From positions 124,001 through 188,000 of the forward strand of contig JAVJTT010000013.1 of assembly GCA_040220135.1 (NCBI GenBank): a DNA stretch of 64,000 nt, in the 5' to 3' direction. Within the stretch, counting starts at the first letter, position 1, and every line of letters begins with the position of its first letter. Of the stretch, positions 14,901 through 23,012 are shown piece after piece. Under the pieces are notes generated by a model. The model did no database searches. It saw nothing but the letters and a program-made list of their open reading frames with translations, and was not told where the DNA came from. Both the position numbers and the translations under genes were made by a program. The stretch is from CAJXMH01 sp040220135. Its GTDB lineage: Bacteria; Bacteroidota; Bacteroidia; Flavobacteriales_E; Vicingaceae.

Positions 14901-17554
14901 GATGGTGGGACAATGGCGGAGCAGACAATCCCGGTGGGGCTGAAATGCTTAGTTTCAAAGCCAGAAAGGATAAATACGAGCTTGGAGAAACTGTTGAATT
15001 GGAAGTTCCTGATATAAAAGAAGGTCGCTTGTTGGTGAGTCTAGAGTCGGGATCAAAGATCATCAAGCAATTTTGGAAAACAGCTTCAGAGCTTGAAGGC
15101 GGATTGTCATTTAAGGCCACCAAAGATATGGCGCCAAATGTTTATGCTCATTTGACTTTAATTCAGCCGCATGCCAATACTGCTAATGATTTGCCTATTC
15201 GCATGTATGGGGTGCAAAATATAGCAATAGAAGCTCCTGAAACACATTTGAACCCGGTTTTGGAAATGCCAGATGAGTTAGCCCCAGAGCAAGAAGTTGA
15301 GTTGACAGTTTCTGAAAAGGATGGGAAAGCCATGACTTATACCATTGCGGTAGTGGACGAAGGACTGCTCGACTTGACTCGTTTCCAAACTCCAAATCCT
15401 TGGCCTCACTTTTATAAGCGAGAAGCTTTAGGCATTAAAAGTTGGGACATGTATGATTATGTAATGGGCGCTTTTAGTGGAGAAGTTTCCGGTTTATTGG
15501 CTTTAGGTGGTGACAATGCCTTAAATCCCGGTGAAGGGAATAAAGCGAATCGCTTTGAACCGGTGGTGGAATTTTTAGGTCCTTTTGAATTAGGAGAAGG
15601 TGATGAAAGTGAACATAAGTTTACCATGCCAAATTACATTGGATCGGTTAGAACGATGGTTATAGCCGGTGATCGGGGCGCTTATGGAGCCACTGACAAA
15701 ACTACGCCTGTTAAGAAACCTTTGATGGTGTTAGCTACTTTGCCAAGAGTGGTGAGTCCCGGAGAAAAACTCAAGCTTCCGGTTACGGTTTTTGCCATGC
15801 AAGAAGGCATGGATGAAGTTGAGGTTAGTATAGAAACCAATGAGTTATTCAAGGTAACAGAAAATAGAAAGACGATTAACTTTTCTAAAATTGGCGATAA
15901 ACTTGTCTACTTTGATATAGAAGTAAAAGAGGAAATTGGAGTTGGAAAGGTTAAAGTTGAGGTTGAAGGGAGTGGAGAATCTGCGCGACATGAAATAGAA
16001 ATACAGTCTCGCTTACCCAATCTCGAGATTGATAAAACCATAAGTGCTGTGATTGAAGCCGGTAAAAGTTGGACTGCAGAATACAAGCCCATTGGAATTG
16101 AAGGAACCAATCTAGGAGCCATCGAAGTTTCAGCGATTCCTACCTTAAATTTAGAAAAGCGTTTAAATTACTTGATTCGTTACCCTCATGGATGTATTGA
16201 GCAGACTACTTCGGCTGCTTTTCCGCAATTGTATTTATCAGACTTAATGGAGTTGAGCAATGAACGGCAAAATGAAATTCAATCTAATGTGATGGAAGCT
16301 TTGAATAGATTGCGTTCTTTCCAACTCAATAATGGCGGCTTTTCTTATTGGCCCGGCTATACTGAAGTGAATGCATGGGGAACTAATTATGCCGGCCATT
16401 TTATGCTTGAAGCGAAGAAGAAAGGCTATGCCTTACCAAGCGGTTTGTTACAAGACTGGCTCAAGCATCAAGCTCGCATGGCAAATTCTTGGACTCCGAA
16501 AACCGATAATTATTCTTCTTGGTCAGCGCGTGCAGGTGAATTTGCTCAAGCTTACCGCTTATATACTTTGGCTCTTGCCGGAAAACCGGCAATTGGAGCT
16601 ATGAACCGCTTGCGTGAAAGAGCTAGTTTATTTGACAATACCAAGTGGCGATTGGCAGCAGCATACACTTTAGTAGGAAAGAAAGAAGTGGCCAAAAGTC
16701 TGGTAGCCGGAATGAGCAGCGAGGCAAGCACACAGGAAGTATCATACAGTTATGGAAGTAAAACTAGAAACGATGCTATGATCTTGGAAACCTTGCAGCT
16801 ATTGGGTGAAAAGTTAAAAGGCAAGAAAGTGTTGGATCGCATCTCTAAGAATTTAAGTTCCGAACAATGGATGAGTACTCAAACTACTGCTTTTAGTTTG
16901 TTAGCTGTAGCGCAATTTGTAGCGGCAGAAGGAGAAGATCAAGGCTTAAATTATGAATTGGAGATAGCCGGAGAGGATGAAGCGGTTGAAACCGATCATT
17001 TGATTCAATTGACTGAACTGCCCATGAAAAAAGCAGCTGTGAAGCTGACCAATAAAAGTAACAGAACGCTGTTTGTGCAATTGAATTTAAGTGGGGTTCC
17101 CATTAGTGGAGAAAAAATAGATGAACAAAGTCGTTTAAGCATGCAAGTGCAATACCTCAATCTAGATGGTACCACCTTAGATCCAACTACTTTAAGACAA
17201 GGCGCTGATTTTATGGCTGAGGTAAGCATTACGCATCCCGGAGGTGCTGAAGTAGATTATAAAGACATGGCCTTAAGTCAGTTGTTTCCTAGTGGTTGGG
17301 AAATTAGAAATTGGCGTATGGATGAAACTACTTCTCCTCTGATGCGAGACCAGCCGGATTATCAAGATATTCGAGATGATCGGGTGTATAGCTACTTTGA
17401 CTTGCAAAAACGAGAAAGCAAAACTTTTAGGGTGCTGTTAAATGCCGCCTACTTAGGTCGTTTTTATTTGCCCGCAGTAGAATGTAGCGCTATGTACGAT
17501 AACGACATTCATGCCGTGAAAAGTGGAAAATGGGTTGAGGTGGTTGCTCAGTAG
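11996..17554 (+). CDS. Alpha-2-macroglobulin family lipoprotein with thioester
   Basis: 1852 residues. It begins with a lipoprotein signal peptide ending in FFSCGDN. Successive MG-type beta-sandwich domains follow. The bait/ANA region is around FVYGERGVWRPGDSLYLTFI, the alpha-2-macroglobulin segment is AIAVVDEGLLDL-like (TIAVVDEGLLDLTRFQTPNP) and the thioester site is GCIEQ at residues 1399-1403 (PHGCIEQTTS), so the Cys-Gln pair is intact. A helical complement-like domain follows (LNNGGFSYWPG). Bacterial members are periplasmic or membrane-anchored protease traps. It is directly followed, 18 nt later, by pbpC, the same pairing as yfhM-pbpC in Escherichia coli; the usual explanation is defence of the envelope together with repair of the wall. 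A Tyr/Asp/Asn-rich insert around residues 460-500 is unusual low-complexity sequence. Confidence 0.93.
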   Translation: MKAPVYRWLIPAFFSFFLFFSCGDNQDAPPPIDPAFTNYIKGFTAGVVSNQSTIKISLTEANARAKRGEEVSEDLFDFSPDIKGKAFWEDNYTIEFKPEERLPSGVIYDVEFELGELQEVPEKLETFEFRFQTITQDLIWVFEGMEAYQDHQLQWQQLSGTVQTADYTELVDLQKTLTATQDGEELSLSWEYLGSGNVYKVKIDSVSRKKEAEEVIVAWNGEPIEAASEGEELITIPALDDFKVMSVQVEQLPEQKITVNFSDPISRTQDLNGLIYTMEADEFRIAKERNTVSLYPVTDLSGDRELVISKGVKNTLGYDLKEEKKKDINFSSMKPEVAFIGKGNILPGTDGFKLPIKAVNLSGLNVKVVRVFEDNIVQFFQSNQYDGSREMKRVGRVIHKETISLIGEKGINYGQWNSYEVDLSKMIKTEPGAIYQISVEFDQSQSLYPCEGDQEVSNHDYTLSDAEKEYYDSPNAYYWDYYNEYYDYQGEYNYQDRNNPCTPSYYSRGNHTITTNVLASNLGLIAKSGDENEFKVAVTDLRTAEPISGAKIEIYNFQQQLMQTVESDQDGFATIPLEGKPFLLVASHGSEKGYLRLDDGSALSLSMFDVSGEENQKGVKGFVYGERGVWRPGDSLYLTFILEDKNQSLPKEHPVVFELHTPENQLYSRQVKNEGTNGFYDLRTATEQDAPTGNWMAKVKVGNSTFYKRIKIKAIKPNRLKINLDFEEKVLSKGKTTGQLSAKWLHGADANGLRAVVEMNLTAGNTKFENYEEYNFDDPVKTVSVEEKTVFDDYLNVIGETAINPEIEVGKEAPGQLIASFKTRVFEKGGDFSIDRFKVPFSPFKSYVGVRIPEGKGWNGALYSNESNLIPIVSVDAEGNPIDRKALKVEIFDVKWRWWWERSQGDDLARYVVNRSKNLIKSETINTEDGKALYQLTFDKNRWGRKFIRITDPVSGHSTGATFYLTYKGWWDNGGADNPGGAEMLSFKARKDKYELGETVELEVPDIKEGRLLVSLESGSKIIKQFWKTASELEGGLSFKATKDMAPNVYAHLTLIQPHANTANDLPIRMYGVQNIAIEAPETHLNPVLEMPDELAPEQEVELTVSEKDGKAMTYTIAVVDEGLLDLTRFQTPNPWPHFYKREALGIKSWDMYDYVMGAFSGEVSGLLALGGDNALNPGEGNKANRFEPVVEFLGPFELGEGDESEHKFTMPNYIGSVRTMVIAGDRGAYGATDKTTPVKKPLMVLATLPRVVSPGEKLKLPVTVFAMQEGMDEVEVSIETNELFKVTENRKTINFSKIGDKLVYFDIEVKEEIGVGKVKVEVEGSGESARHEIEIQSRLPNLEIDKTISAVIEAGKSWTAEYKPIGIEGTNLGAIEVSAIPTLNLEKRLNYLIRYPHGCIEQTTSAAFPQLYLSDLMELSNERQNEIQSNVMEALNRLRSFQLNNGGFSYWPGYTEVNAWGTNYAGHFMLEAKKKGYALPSGLLQDWLKHQARMANSWTPKTDNYSSWSARAGEFAQAYRLYTLALAGKPAIGAMNRLRERASLFDNTKWRLAAAYTLVGKKEVAKSLVAGMSSEASTQEVSYSYGSKTRNDAMILETLQLLGEKLKGKKVLDRISKNLSSEQWMSTQTTAFSLLAVAQFVAAEGEDQGLNYELEIAGEDEAVETDHLIQLTELPMKKAAVKLTNKSNRTLFVQLNLSGVPISGEKIDEQSRLSMQVQYLNLDGTTLDPTTLRQGADFMAEVSITHPGGAEVDYKDMALSQLFPSGWEIRNWRMDETTSPLMRDQPDYQDIRDDRVYSYFDLQKRESKTFRVLLNAAYLGRFYLPAVECSAMYDNDIHAVKSGKWVEVVAQ

Positions 17555-17572
17555 GAAAGAGTGCTTTAAACC

Positions 17573-19951
17573 ATGAAAATAAGGAAGAAGAAATTGGTTC
17601 AGAAAGGAGGAGACCTTTTTAGAAAGAAGAGAACCTATCTGATTCTGCTACTTATTTGTTTTATCTTCATCCCTCTCCCTAAACCAATTTTCAAGCAGCC
17701 TTACAGCACCATTTTAGAAAGCAGTTCAGGGGAGTTGTTATCGGCTAAAATTGCCGATGATGGGCAGTGGCGTTTTCCGGAAGCTGATTCAGTTCCGCAT
17801 AAATTTGCTACTTGTATTCGCTTGTTTGAAGATGAATATTTCCACTATCATCCGGGGATTAATCCGCTTTCCTTGCTTCGCGCAGCTAAGCAAAATTGGC
17901 AAGCCGGAAAAATAGTTAGTGGTGGCAGCACCATTAGCATGCAAGTAGCTCGCATGGCGCGTGGTAATCAAGCCCGAACCTTTTGGCAAAAGCTGATTGA
18001 AATGTGGTGGACGCTTCGTTTAGAAGTATACTACAGCAAAGAAGAAATCCTACAACTCTATGCCGCACATGCACCTTTTGGTGGCAATGTAGTGGGCTTA
18101 GAAGCTGCTGCTTGGCGGTATTACAAACGACCGGCTAAGCAGTTATCTTGGGCCGAAGCAGCTACTTTAGCAGTCTTACCCAATGCTCCGGCTTTGATCT
18201 ATCCCGGTAGAAATCAGCAGGCTTTATTGCAAAAGCGTAATCGTCTCTTAGAAAAGCTTGCTCAAAACGAGATTCTCGACAGTTTGAGTTTGCAATTAGC
18301 AAAAAGTGAAGGCTTGCCCGGAAAACCGCATGCTCTGCCCAGAGAATGTATTCATTTACTCAACCGTGCCTTGTCAGAAGGGAAAGAGGGAGAGCGCATT
18401 CAAACTACTATTGATCGGGATTTACAACAGCGGTTAAATCAATTGGTGCATCGCAATTATTTGCAGTTGAAACAGAATCGAATTTTCAACCAAGCCGTTT
18501 TGATCTTGGATAATCATTCCAATCAAGTGCTAGCGTATGTGGGAAATACAGCCGGAGAAGCAAGTAATCACGGTCATCGAGTAGATGTAATTACAGCCCA
18601 AAGAAGCACCGGTAGTTTATTAAAACCCTTTTTATATGGCTTGGCTTGGCAAGATGGCTTGATCTTGCCTAATTCCCTATTGGCCGATATTCCCACTCAA
18701 TTTGGAGGATATGCGCCTAAGAACTTCGACAAGCAATTTGATGGGGCAGTTCCCGCCTCAAAAGCCTTAATTCGATCATTAAATGTTCCGGCAGTTCGGT
18801 TGTTAAAGAATTACGGATTAGAGCGCTTTTATGACGAGCTTCAGAAGTTTCCGCTTCCTTCCATTAATCGAGGGGCTGATCATTACGGACTTTCTGTCAT
18901 CTTAGGAGGAGCCGAGGCTAGCCTGTGGGAATTATGCACCGCTTATAAGGGGTTATCAGAAAGTTTGCGTAAAACCCCCATTCGTAATTACCAATACAAA
19001 TCCGATGATTATGCTTTTCCTTCATGGAGCCAGCAAACTAGCAAAACAGAAGTAAAGCAAAACAAAAAGTATCAAAATAACCTCCAGGCATCAGCCATTT
19101 GGCAATTAGTAGAAAACTTAAAAGAGCTGAATCGACCCGGACAAGAACAGGGATGGGAGAATTATGCCGGTAGAAGAACTATCGCATGGAAAACCGGAAC
19201 TAGTTTTGGTTTACGAGATGCATGGGCCATTGGTGTTTGTCCCGAATATACGGTAGGAGTTTGGGTAGGAAATGCAGATGGAGAAGGTCGCCCCGGCTTG
19301 ACCGGAATCAGCACCGCGGCACCGATTATGTTCGAAGCATTTGACTTATTAGGCAGTAGTAGTTGGTATGCCCCTCCACTTGATGAATTGTACCAAGTTG
19401 AGGTGTGCGAACAAAGTGGATATAGAAAAGGCTTAGCTTGTGTAAATGTGGATACTATTTTTGTTCCTCGATCTGGTAAAAAGGCACCCTTGTGTTCCTA
19501 TCATCAGTTGATTCAGCTCAATCAATCGGGAAGTAAAAGAGTGAATAGCAATTGTTATCCAGTTGCAAAAATGAAACAGCATTCATACTTGGTCTTGCCA
19601 CCTTTAATGCAATGGTATTATCGAAAAAAAGAGCCCAACTACAAACTGCTGCCTCCTTGGGCAGAAGGCTGCCAAGTTGAATCATCACAACCCATGGATT
19701 TGATTTCACCCGAACAGGCAGATCAGGTGTTAATTCCGGTAGAACTAGATGGCGAGTCCGGTCGGTTGGTGGTTGAAGTAGCGCATCGTAAAGCCAATGC
19801 CACTATTTATTGGCATTTAGACGATCAATATATCGGACAATCTGAAGGAATTCACAGCAAAGAATTGAATCCATCTGTCGAGCATCATACCTTAACTTTA
19901 ATTGATCAGGATGGAAATAGTTTAAGTAAAGAATTAGAGGTGGTGGAATAG
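17573..19951 (+). CDS. pbpC: Penicillin-binding protein 1C
   Basis: 792 residues. A basic N-terminus and membrane helix (YLILLLICFIFIPLP) precede a GT51 glycosyltransferase domain with EDEYFHYHPG, GGSTISMQVARM and the catalytic-region segment LYAAHAPFGGNVVGLEAAAW. The transpeptidase domain has the SxxK serine in RSTGSLLKPF (about residue 348), SLNVPAV for SxN, and WKTGTSFGLRDAW. A C-terminal BiPBP_C domain completes the PBP1C architecture. It polymerises and cross-links peptidoglycan on the periplasmic side. It forms an operon with the upstream macroglobulin gene and ends before a large hairpin. Confidence 0.95.
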   Translation: MKIRKKKLVQKGGDLFRKKRTYLILLLICFIFIPLPKPIFKQPYSTILESSSGELLSAKIADDGQWRFPEADSVPHKFATCIRLFEDEYFHYHPGINPLSLLRAAKQNWQAGKIVSGGSTISMQVARMARGNQARTFWQKLIEMWWTLRLEVYYSKEEILQLYAAHAPFGGNVVGLEAAAWRYYKRPAKQLSWAEAATLAVLPNAPALIYPGRNQQALLQKRNRLLEKLAQNEILDSLSLQLAKSEGLPGKPHALPRECIHLLNRALSEGKEGERIQTTIDRDLQQRLNQLVHRNYLQLKQNRIFNQAVLILDNHSNQVLAYVGNTAGEASNHGHRVDVITAQRSTGSLLKPFLYGLAWQDGLILPNSLLADIPTQFGGYAPKNFDKQFDGAVPASKALIRSLNVPAVRLLKNYGLERFYDELQKFPLPSINRGADHYGLSVILGGAEASLWELCTAYKGLSESLRKTPIRNYQYKSDDYAFPSWSQQTSKTEVKQNKKYQNNLQASAIWQLVENLKELNRPGQEQGWENYAGRRTIAWKTGTSFGLRDAWAIGVCPEYTVGVWVGNADGEGRPGLTGISTAAPIMFEAFDLLGSSSWYAPPLDELYQVEVCEQSGYRKGLACVNVDTIFVPRSGKKAPLCSYHQLIQLNQSGSKRVNSNCYPVAKMKQHSYLVLPPLMQWYYRKKEPNYKLLPPWAEGCQVESSQPMDLISPEQADQVLIPVELDGESGRLVVEVAHRKANATIYWHLDDQYIGQSEGIHSKELNPSVEHHTLTLIDQDGNSLSKELEVVE

Positions 19952-19979
19952 AGAGGAAGAACAATCTCTATTCAAAATG

Positions 19980-20011
19980 ATTCAAGGTGAACTATCTAGT
20001 TCACCTTGAAT
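19980..20011. terminator. Bidirectional hairpin between pbpC and a convergent gene
   Basis: ATTCAAGGTGAACT (19980-19993), loop ATCT, AGTTCACCTTGAAT (19998-20011): a perfect 14-bp stem between convergent genes, without a strong T run. Confidence 0.6.
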
Positions 20012-20038
20012 ATTACAGGCTAAATAGAATAATAGGGA

Positions 20039-20524
20039 TCACAATTGATTCAGCTGCAACTCCAATCTCTTCGTTTTCCGATTTATGATATACAACAGTA
20101 GAAGCCCAAATACCCCAAATGAACAATCAATCAATTGCCAAACCAATGGAATTTCTCTAAAGAAACCAGCAATAAATGCGGTGGGAAAAATGGCCACGCA
20201 AGCAATCATGCCGTATAGGATTACCCAATTATTCTTAATCGGCTCTTTGTAGGCGCCAATAAAGAACAAGGCAATTATCAAATGGCCAAAAGCTAGCCAG
20301 TCGTAGCCATAAGCAATGAAAGGGTATTTTTGATTTACGACAGCAACTGCATCGTGCACTTGATTGATCCATATTCCAACTGCTCCTTTGATGTTAGAAC
20401 TGAAAATAAGGTACTTTAAGCCTGTTTCTACAAAGAATGCAGTAACACCGCTAAAAATGAGTAGAGTGATGAACAGTAGAATTAACTGTCTGATCTGAAT
20501 ATATTCTGCTTGCGGATTTTTCAT
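20039..20524 (-). CDS. Four-helix membrane protein of unknown function
   Basis: 161 residues with four predicted membrane helices (LILLFITLLIFSGVTAFFVE; WLAFGHLIIALFFIGAY; WVILYGMIACVAIFPTAFIA; LIDCSFGVFGLLLLYII). I recognise no family or catalytic motif. It follows creD on the same strand, with a palindrome (20540-20563) in the 47-nt gap, so it may be the last gene of the creD unit. Confidence 0.7.
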   Translation of the reverse strand: MKNPQAEYIQIRQLILLFITLLIFSGVTAFFVETGLKYLIFSSNIKGAVGIWINQVHDAVAVVNQKYPFIAYGYDWLAFGHLIIALFFIGAYKEPIKNNWVILYGMIACVAIFPTAFIAGFFREIPLVWQLIDCSFGVFGLLLLYIINRKTKRLELQLNQL

Positions 20525-20539
20525 GATAAAAAGTTTAAA

Positions 20540-20563
20540 CCTGCCTGTTTACTAACAGGCAGG
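20540..20563. repeat. Perfect palindrome CCTGCCTGTT-TACT-AACAGGCAGG
   Basis: 10-bp arms (20540-20549 and 20554-20563) with a 4-base loop in the gap between creD and the downstream membrane-protein gene. GC-rich against its surroundings. There is no T run, so it may be a dispersed palindromic repeat or an RNA processing/stabilising hairpin rather than a terminator. Confidence 0.6.
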
Positions 20564-20571
20564 CTGGGAGT

Positions 20572-21933
20572 TTAATTATTAGAATCTAAGTTTAGTTTGT
20601 ACCAGTTGATATTTCTGGTGGAGAACATGGTTATCGCGAGAATAATAAGGAGCCCAACACTTCCCATCAATAAGGCAAAGTCTGCTAATTGTAAGGTGGT
20701 GAATAAAAAGCCAAATAAGCCGGATAGTACAAAAAGCAATAAAATAGAAAGAGAAGTCTTTTTGAAGACAGAGAATGAATAAGCAACGATCAGCCCAACC
20801 ACTCCGAGACTTGCTAATCCATAGGCTAGGTTAAAGTTTAAATGCTCTGTAATTGAAACAAGAAGGATGTAAAAAAGGCAAATAGCCAAACCCACCAAAG
20901 TATATTGAAAAGGGTGGATTCTACGTTTGCTAGTAATTTCCACTAAAAAGAAGACCAAGAAGGTTAACACAATGGTTAGTACTGCATATTTAGCTGAGCG
21001 CATGGATTTTTGATAGTCATCGAGTGGGAGAATTAAGTCAACTCCAAAAGCGGAATCATTAAAGCGGTTGTGTAGATTTCCTTCAAGCCATGAAGTAGGC
21101 ATATTCTTATTTAGTTGCAGAATCTTCCATTCAGCTGTAAAACCATCTTGATTGACCTCTCTTACATCCGGTAAAAATTTTCCATTAAAGCTTGGAGCAT
21201 TCCAAGCAGATTGAATTTTGATTGAAGTGTTTCCACCATTGGGAATAAACTCTACAGTTTTGCTTCCATTAAGCTGAAGTTGATAGTCAAAGTCCAATTG
21301 TTTTTTACCCTCAATGGAACTTATTTTACTCATGACACCCGATGAAAGCAGTTCGGGTACTTTAGTTCCGGGTTCAACTTCAAATCGCTTGCGATCTAGT
21401 TTTACTTTTATGTTGTTCTTAATTCCTCTTAGGTCGGAAATGCCAATACTTAGCCAAGCATTATCATAATCAATAGATTTTACTTTATTACTGTCAATAA
21501 GCCCCTCTAAGTTAAAGTTTCCGGAAACATTGAAATCACTTCGGTAAACCACAACTTCATAGATTCCTCTTTTTAGTTTTTCAGGCTCAACGGTGCCTTT
21601 TACTTCAAGGTTTTGGGCAAGAACCTTCAGGTTTTTTCTGACTTCTTGGGTGTCTTCTCCTTTTTGTACTTCATACACCAGAGGAATAGTCAAAATTGGT
21701 CCGCTAATTCGTTGGGCATTGGCCCATTTTTCACTTACTTCTTCAGTCGCAGCCTGATTCATTTGTTCCCTTTCTTTAATGATTGACTGAATCCAACTGT
21801 TGGGGATTAAAAGCAAGAGAATTAGAACCGTGATGATGATAAGTTTAGTTAGGATGGAGTTTTGAAAAGTTTCTTTGATGGACTTCTTTTCAGGGGTCTG
21901 CTTTTGTGATTGATTTTCGTTTACTGTTTCCAT
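20572..21933 (-). CDS. creD: CreD-like inner membrane protein
   Basis: 453 residues. An N-terminal membrane helix (TKLIIITVLILLLLIPNSWI) is followed by the family segment with ISGPILTIPL, a large periplasmic beta domain (about residues 60-300), and five to six C-terminal helices. This is the CreD/Cet architecture. CreD is induced by the CreBC system in Enterobacteria and is linked to envelope stress and beta-lactam response, but here no creBC is adjacent. Instead, a winged-helix regulator and a membrane partner lie just upstream. The region upstream of the gene carries an inverted-repeat operator (21945-21968) that recurs before the upstream operon. Confidence 0.9.
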   Translation of the reverse strand: METVNENQSQKQTPEKKSIKETFQNSILTKLIIITVLILLLLIPNSWIQSIIKEREQMNQAATEEVSEKWANAQRISGPILTIPLVYEVQKGEDTQEVRKNLKVLAQNLEVKGTVEPEKLKRGIYEVVVYRSDFNVSGNFNLEGLIDSNKVKSIDYDNAWLSIGISDLRGIKNNIKVKLDRKRFEVEPGTKVPELLSSGVMSKISSIEGKKQLDFDYQLQLNGSKTVEFIPNGGNTSIKIQSAWNAPSFNGKFLPDVREVNQDGFTAEWKILQLNKNMPTSWLEGNLHNRFNDSAFGVDLILPLDDYQKSMRSAKYAVLTIVLTFLVFFLVEITSKRRIHPFQYTLVGLAICLFYILLVSITEHLNFNLAYGLASLGVVGLIVAYSFSVFKKTSLSILLLFVLSGLFGFLFTTLQLADFALLMGSVGLLIILAITMFSTRNINWYKLNLDSNN

Positions 21934-21944
21934 AGTTTAAAATT

Positions 21945-21968
21945 TAAAAGTACTTTGAAATACAAAGT
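21945..21968. promoter_or_regulatory. Dyad operator upstream of creD
   Basis: Contains ACTTTG-N5-CAAAGT as an inverted repeat. The 24-bp block differs at one central base from the block at 22919-22942. It lies 12 nt before the creD ATG on the minus strand. Likely ligand: the winged-helix protein encoded at 21986-22276. Confidence 0.6.
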
Positions 21969-21985
21969 GTGTGGATAAAAAAATA

Positions 21986-22276
21986 TTAATTGTTATTGCT
22001 TATTAATTTTTCGAGTGCATTTAAATGATCTTTAAATAGTTTCCTGCCTATTGGTGTAGAAGAGTAGGAGGTTTTTGGTTTTCTAGCCACAAACTCTTTT
22101 TGCACCAAAATCATTTCTTTTTTTTCTAGTGCCAAAAGGTGACTTGCCAAGTTGCCATCGGTTACTTTCAAATTTTCTTTCAATGAATTGAAGTCCATAG
22201 AATCATTCACCATAAGCATAGACATAATGCCAAGCCGAACCCGGCTTTCAAATATCTTTTGCAACTTTTCAATCAT
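21986..22276 (-). CDS. Winged-helix transcriptional regulator (creD-linked)
   Basis: 96 residues forming a single winged helix-turn-helix domain: SRVRLGIMSMLMVNDSMDFN, then LKVTDGNLASHLLALEKKEM as the recognition helix, and a wing with VARKPKTSYSSTPIGRKLF. It resembles the MarR/ArsR-like HTH_34 group that uses no obvious metal or thiol sensor. Its start overlaps the stop of the upstream membrane-protein gene (ATGA at 22273-22276), so the two are translationally coupled. It probably represses its own operon and creD through the shared dyad operator. Confidence 0.85.
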   Translation of the reverse strand: MIEKLQKIFESRVRLGIMSMLMVNDSMDFNSLKENLKVTDGNLASHLLALEKKEMILVQKEFVARKPKTSYSSTPIGRKLFKDHLNALEKLISNNN

Positions 22277-22917
22277 GCCTTGTCGTATTTAAAATACATT
22301 ACAATGCCATAGACAATGTGCAACATTCCAAAACCAATCGCCCAAAACAAAGTGCCGTAGCCGATGTAAAGAGAGGCAATTAAACCTAACATGATTTCAA
22401 GTATTCCTAAATTTCGGATATCGTTTAAGGTGTATTTGCTGGCGTTAACTAATGCTAAGCCATAAAAGATCAAAGTAGCTGGAGCTACCAGGCCAATTAA
22501 TCCATGATAAATGAGAACCAAACAAAATACCCCTCCACTAATTAAAGGTATAAGCATATTAATTGCCAACCTTTTGCTTGTGCTCCCAAATAGTGCTTGA
22601 CCTTTTGCTTTAGCTTTTCGAATGGTAAAAAAGGCTCCAAACCCAATCGCAATTATTAGCGTTAAGGCAGCCGCAATAAAAAGCTTAGTTAAAATGGTTT
22701 CGCGAACCCCATCGTAATTTAATTGCAGTCCATCGTGCAGTGATTCTTGCTGTGAACGAATTAAAAAATGTCCGTAAAATGCACCTGCAAGAGCTGTTAG
22801 ACCAGCCATGACTCCAGATAATCCGCTCAGTGAAATGAATTTAGAGGATTGCTCCATCATATCTCTGATTTGATTGAGCTGATCTAAGCTGTTAGTATTT
22901 GAATCTTCTTTTTTCAT
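22273..22917 (-). CDS. Multi-pass membrane protein coupled to winged-helix regulator
   Basis: 214 residues. A polar N-terminal 30 residues (MKKEDSNTNSLDQLNQIRDM) is followed by about six membrane helices grouped as two plus four. I recognise it only as a protein common in Bacteroidota next to winged-helix regulator genes. Function unknown. The cytoplasmic N-terminal helix could contact the regulator, which would make it a membrane sensor; this is inference. The operator at 22919-22942 begins 1-2 nt before its ATG, so the 5' leader would be nearly absent. Confidence 0.75.
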   Translation of the reverse strand: MKKEDSNTNSLDQLNQIRDMMEQSSKFISLSGLSGVMAGLTALAGAFYGHFLIRSQQESLHDGLQLNYDGVRETILTKLFIAAALTLIIAIGFGAFFTIRKAKAKGQALFGSTSKRLAINMLIPLISGGVFCLVLIYHGLIGLVAPATLIFYGLALVNASKYTLNDIRNLGILEIMLGLIASLYIGYGTLFWAIGFGMLHIVYGIVMYFKYDKA

Positions 22918-22918
22918 C

Positions 22919-22942
22919 TAAAAGTACTTTGAATTACAAAGT
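22919..22942. promoter_or_regulatory. Dyad operator upstream of the regulator operon
   Basis: Same ACTTTG-N5-CAAAGT dyad as at 21945-21968, with identical flanks (TAAAAGT on the plus strand) and one base difference in the spacer. Its position against the ATG implies that repressor binding would cover the transcription start. Confidence 0.62.
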
Positions 22943-23012
22943 AAATGAAAATAATCTTATACTTTTTATTTTCTACTGCTTTTTCTTAAAATGGAAATTA
23001 AATGGATGTGAT

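Noticed and set aside
17005..17229. Antisense frames inside the macroglobulin gene
   Set aside because: They are shadows of the long plus-strand gene and have no recognisable protein features.
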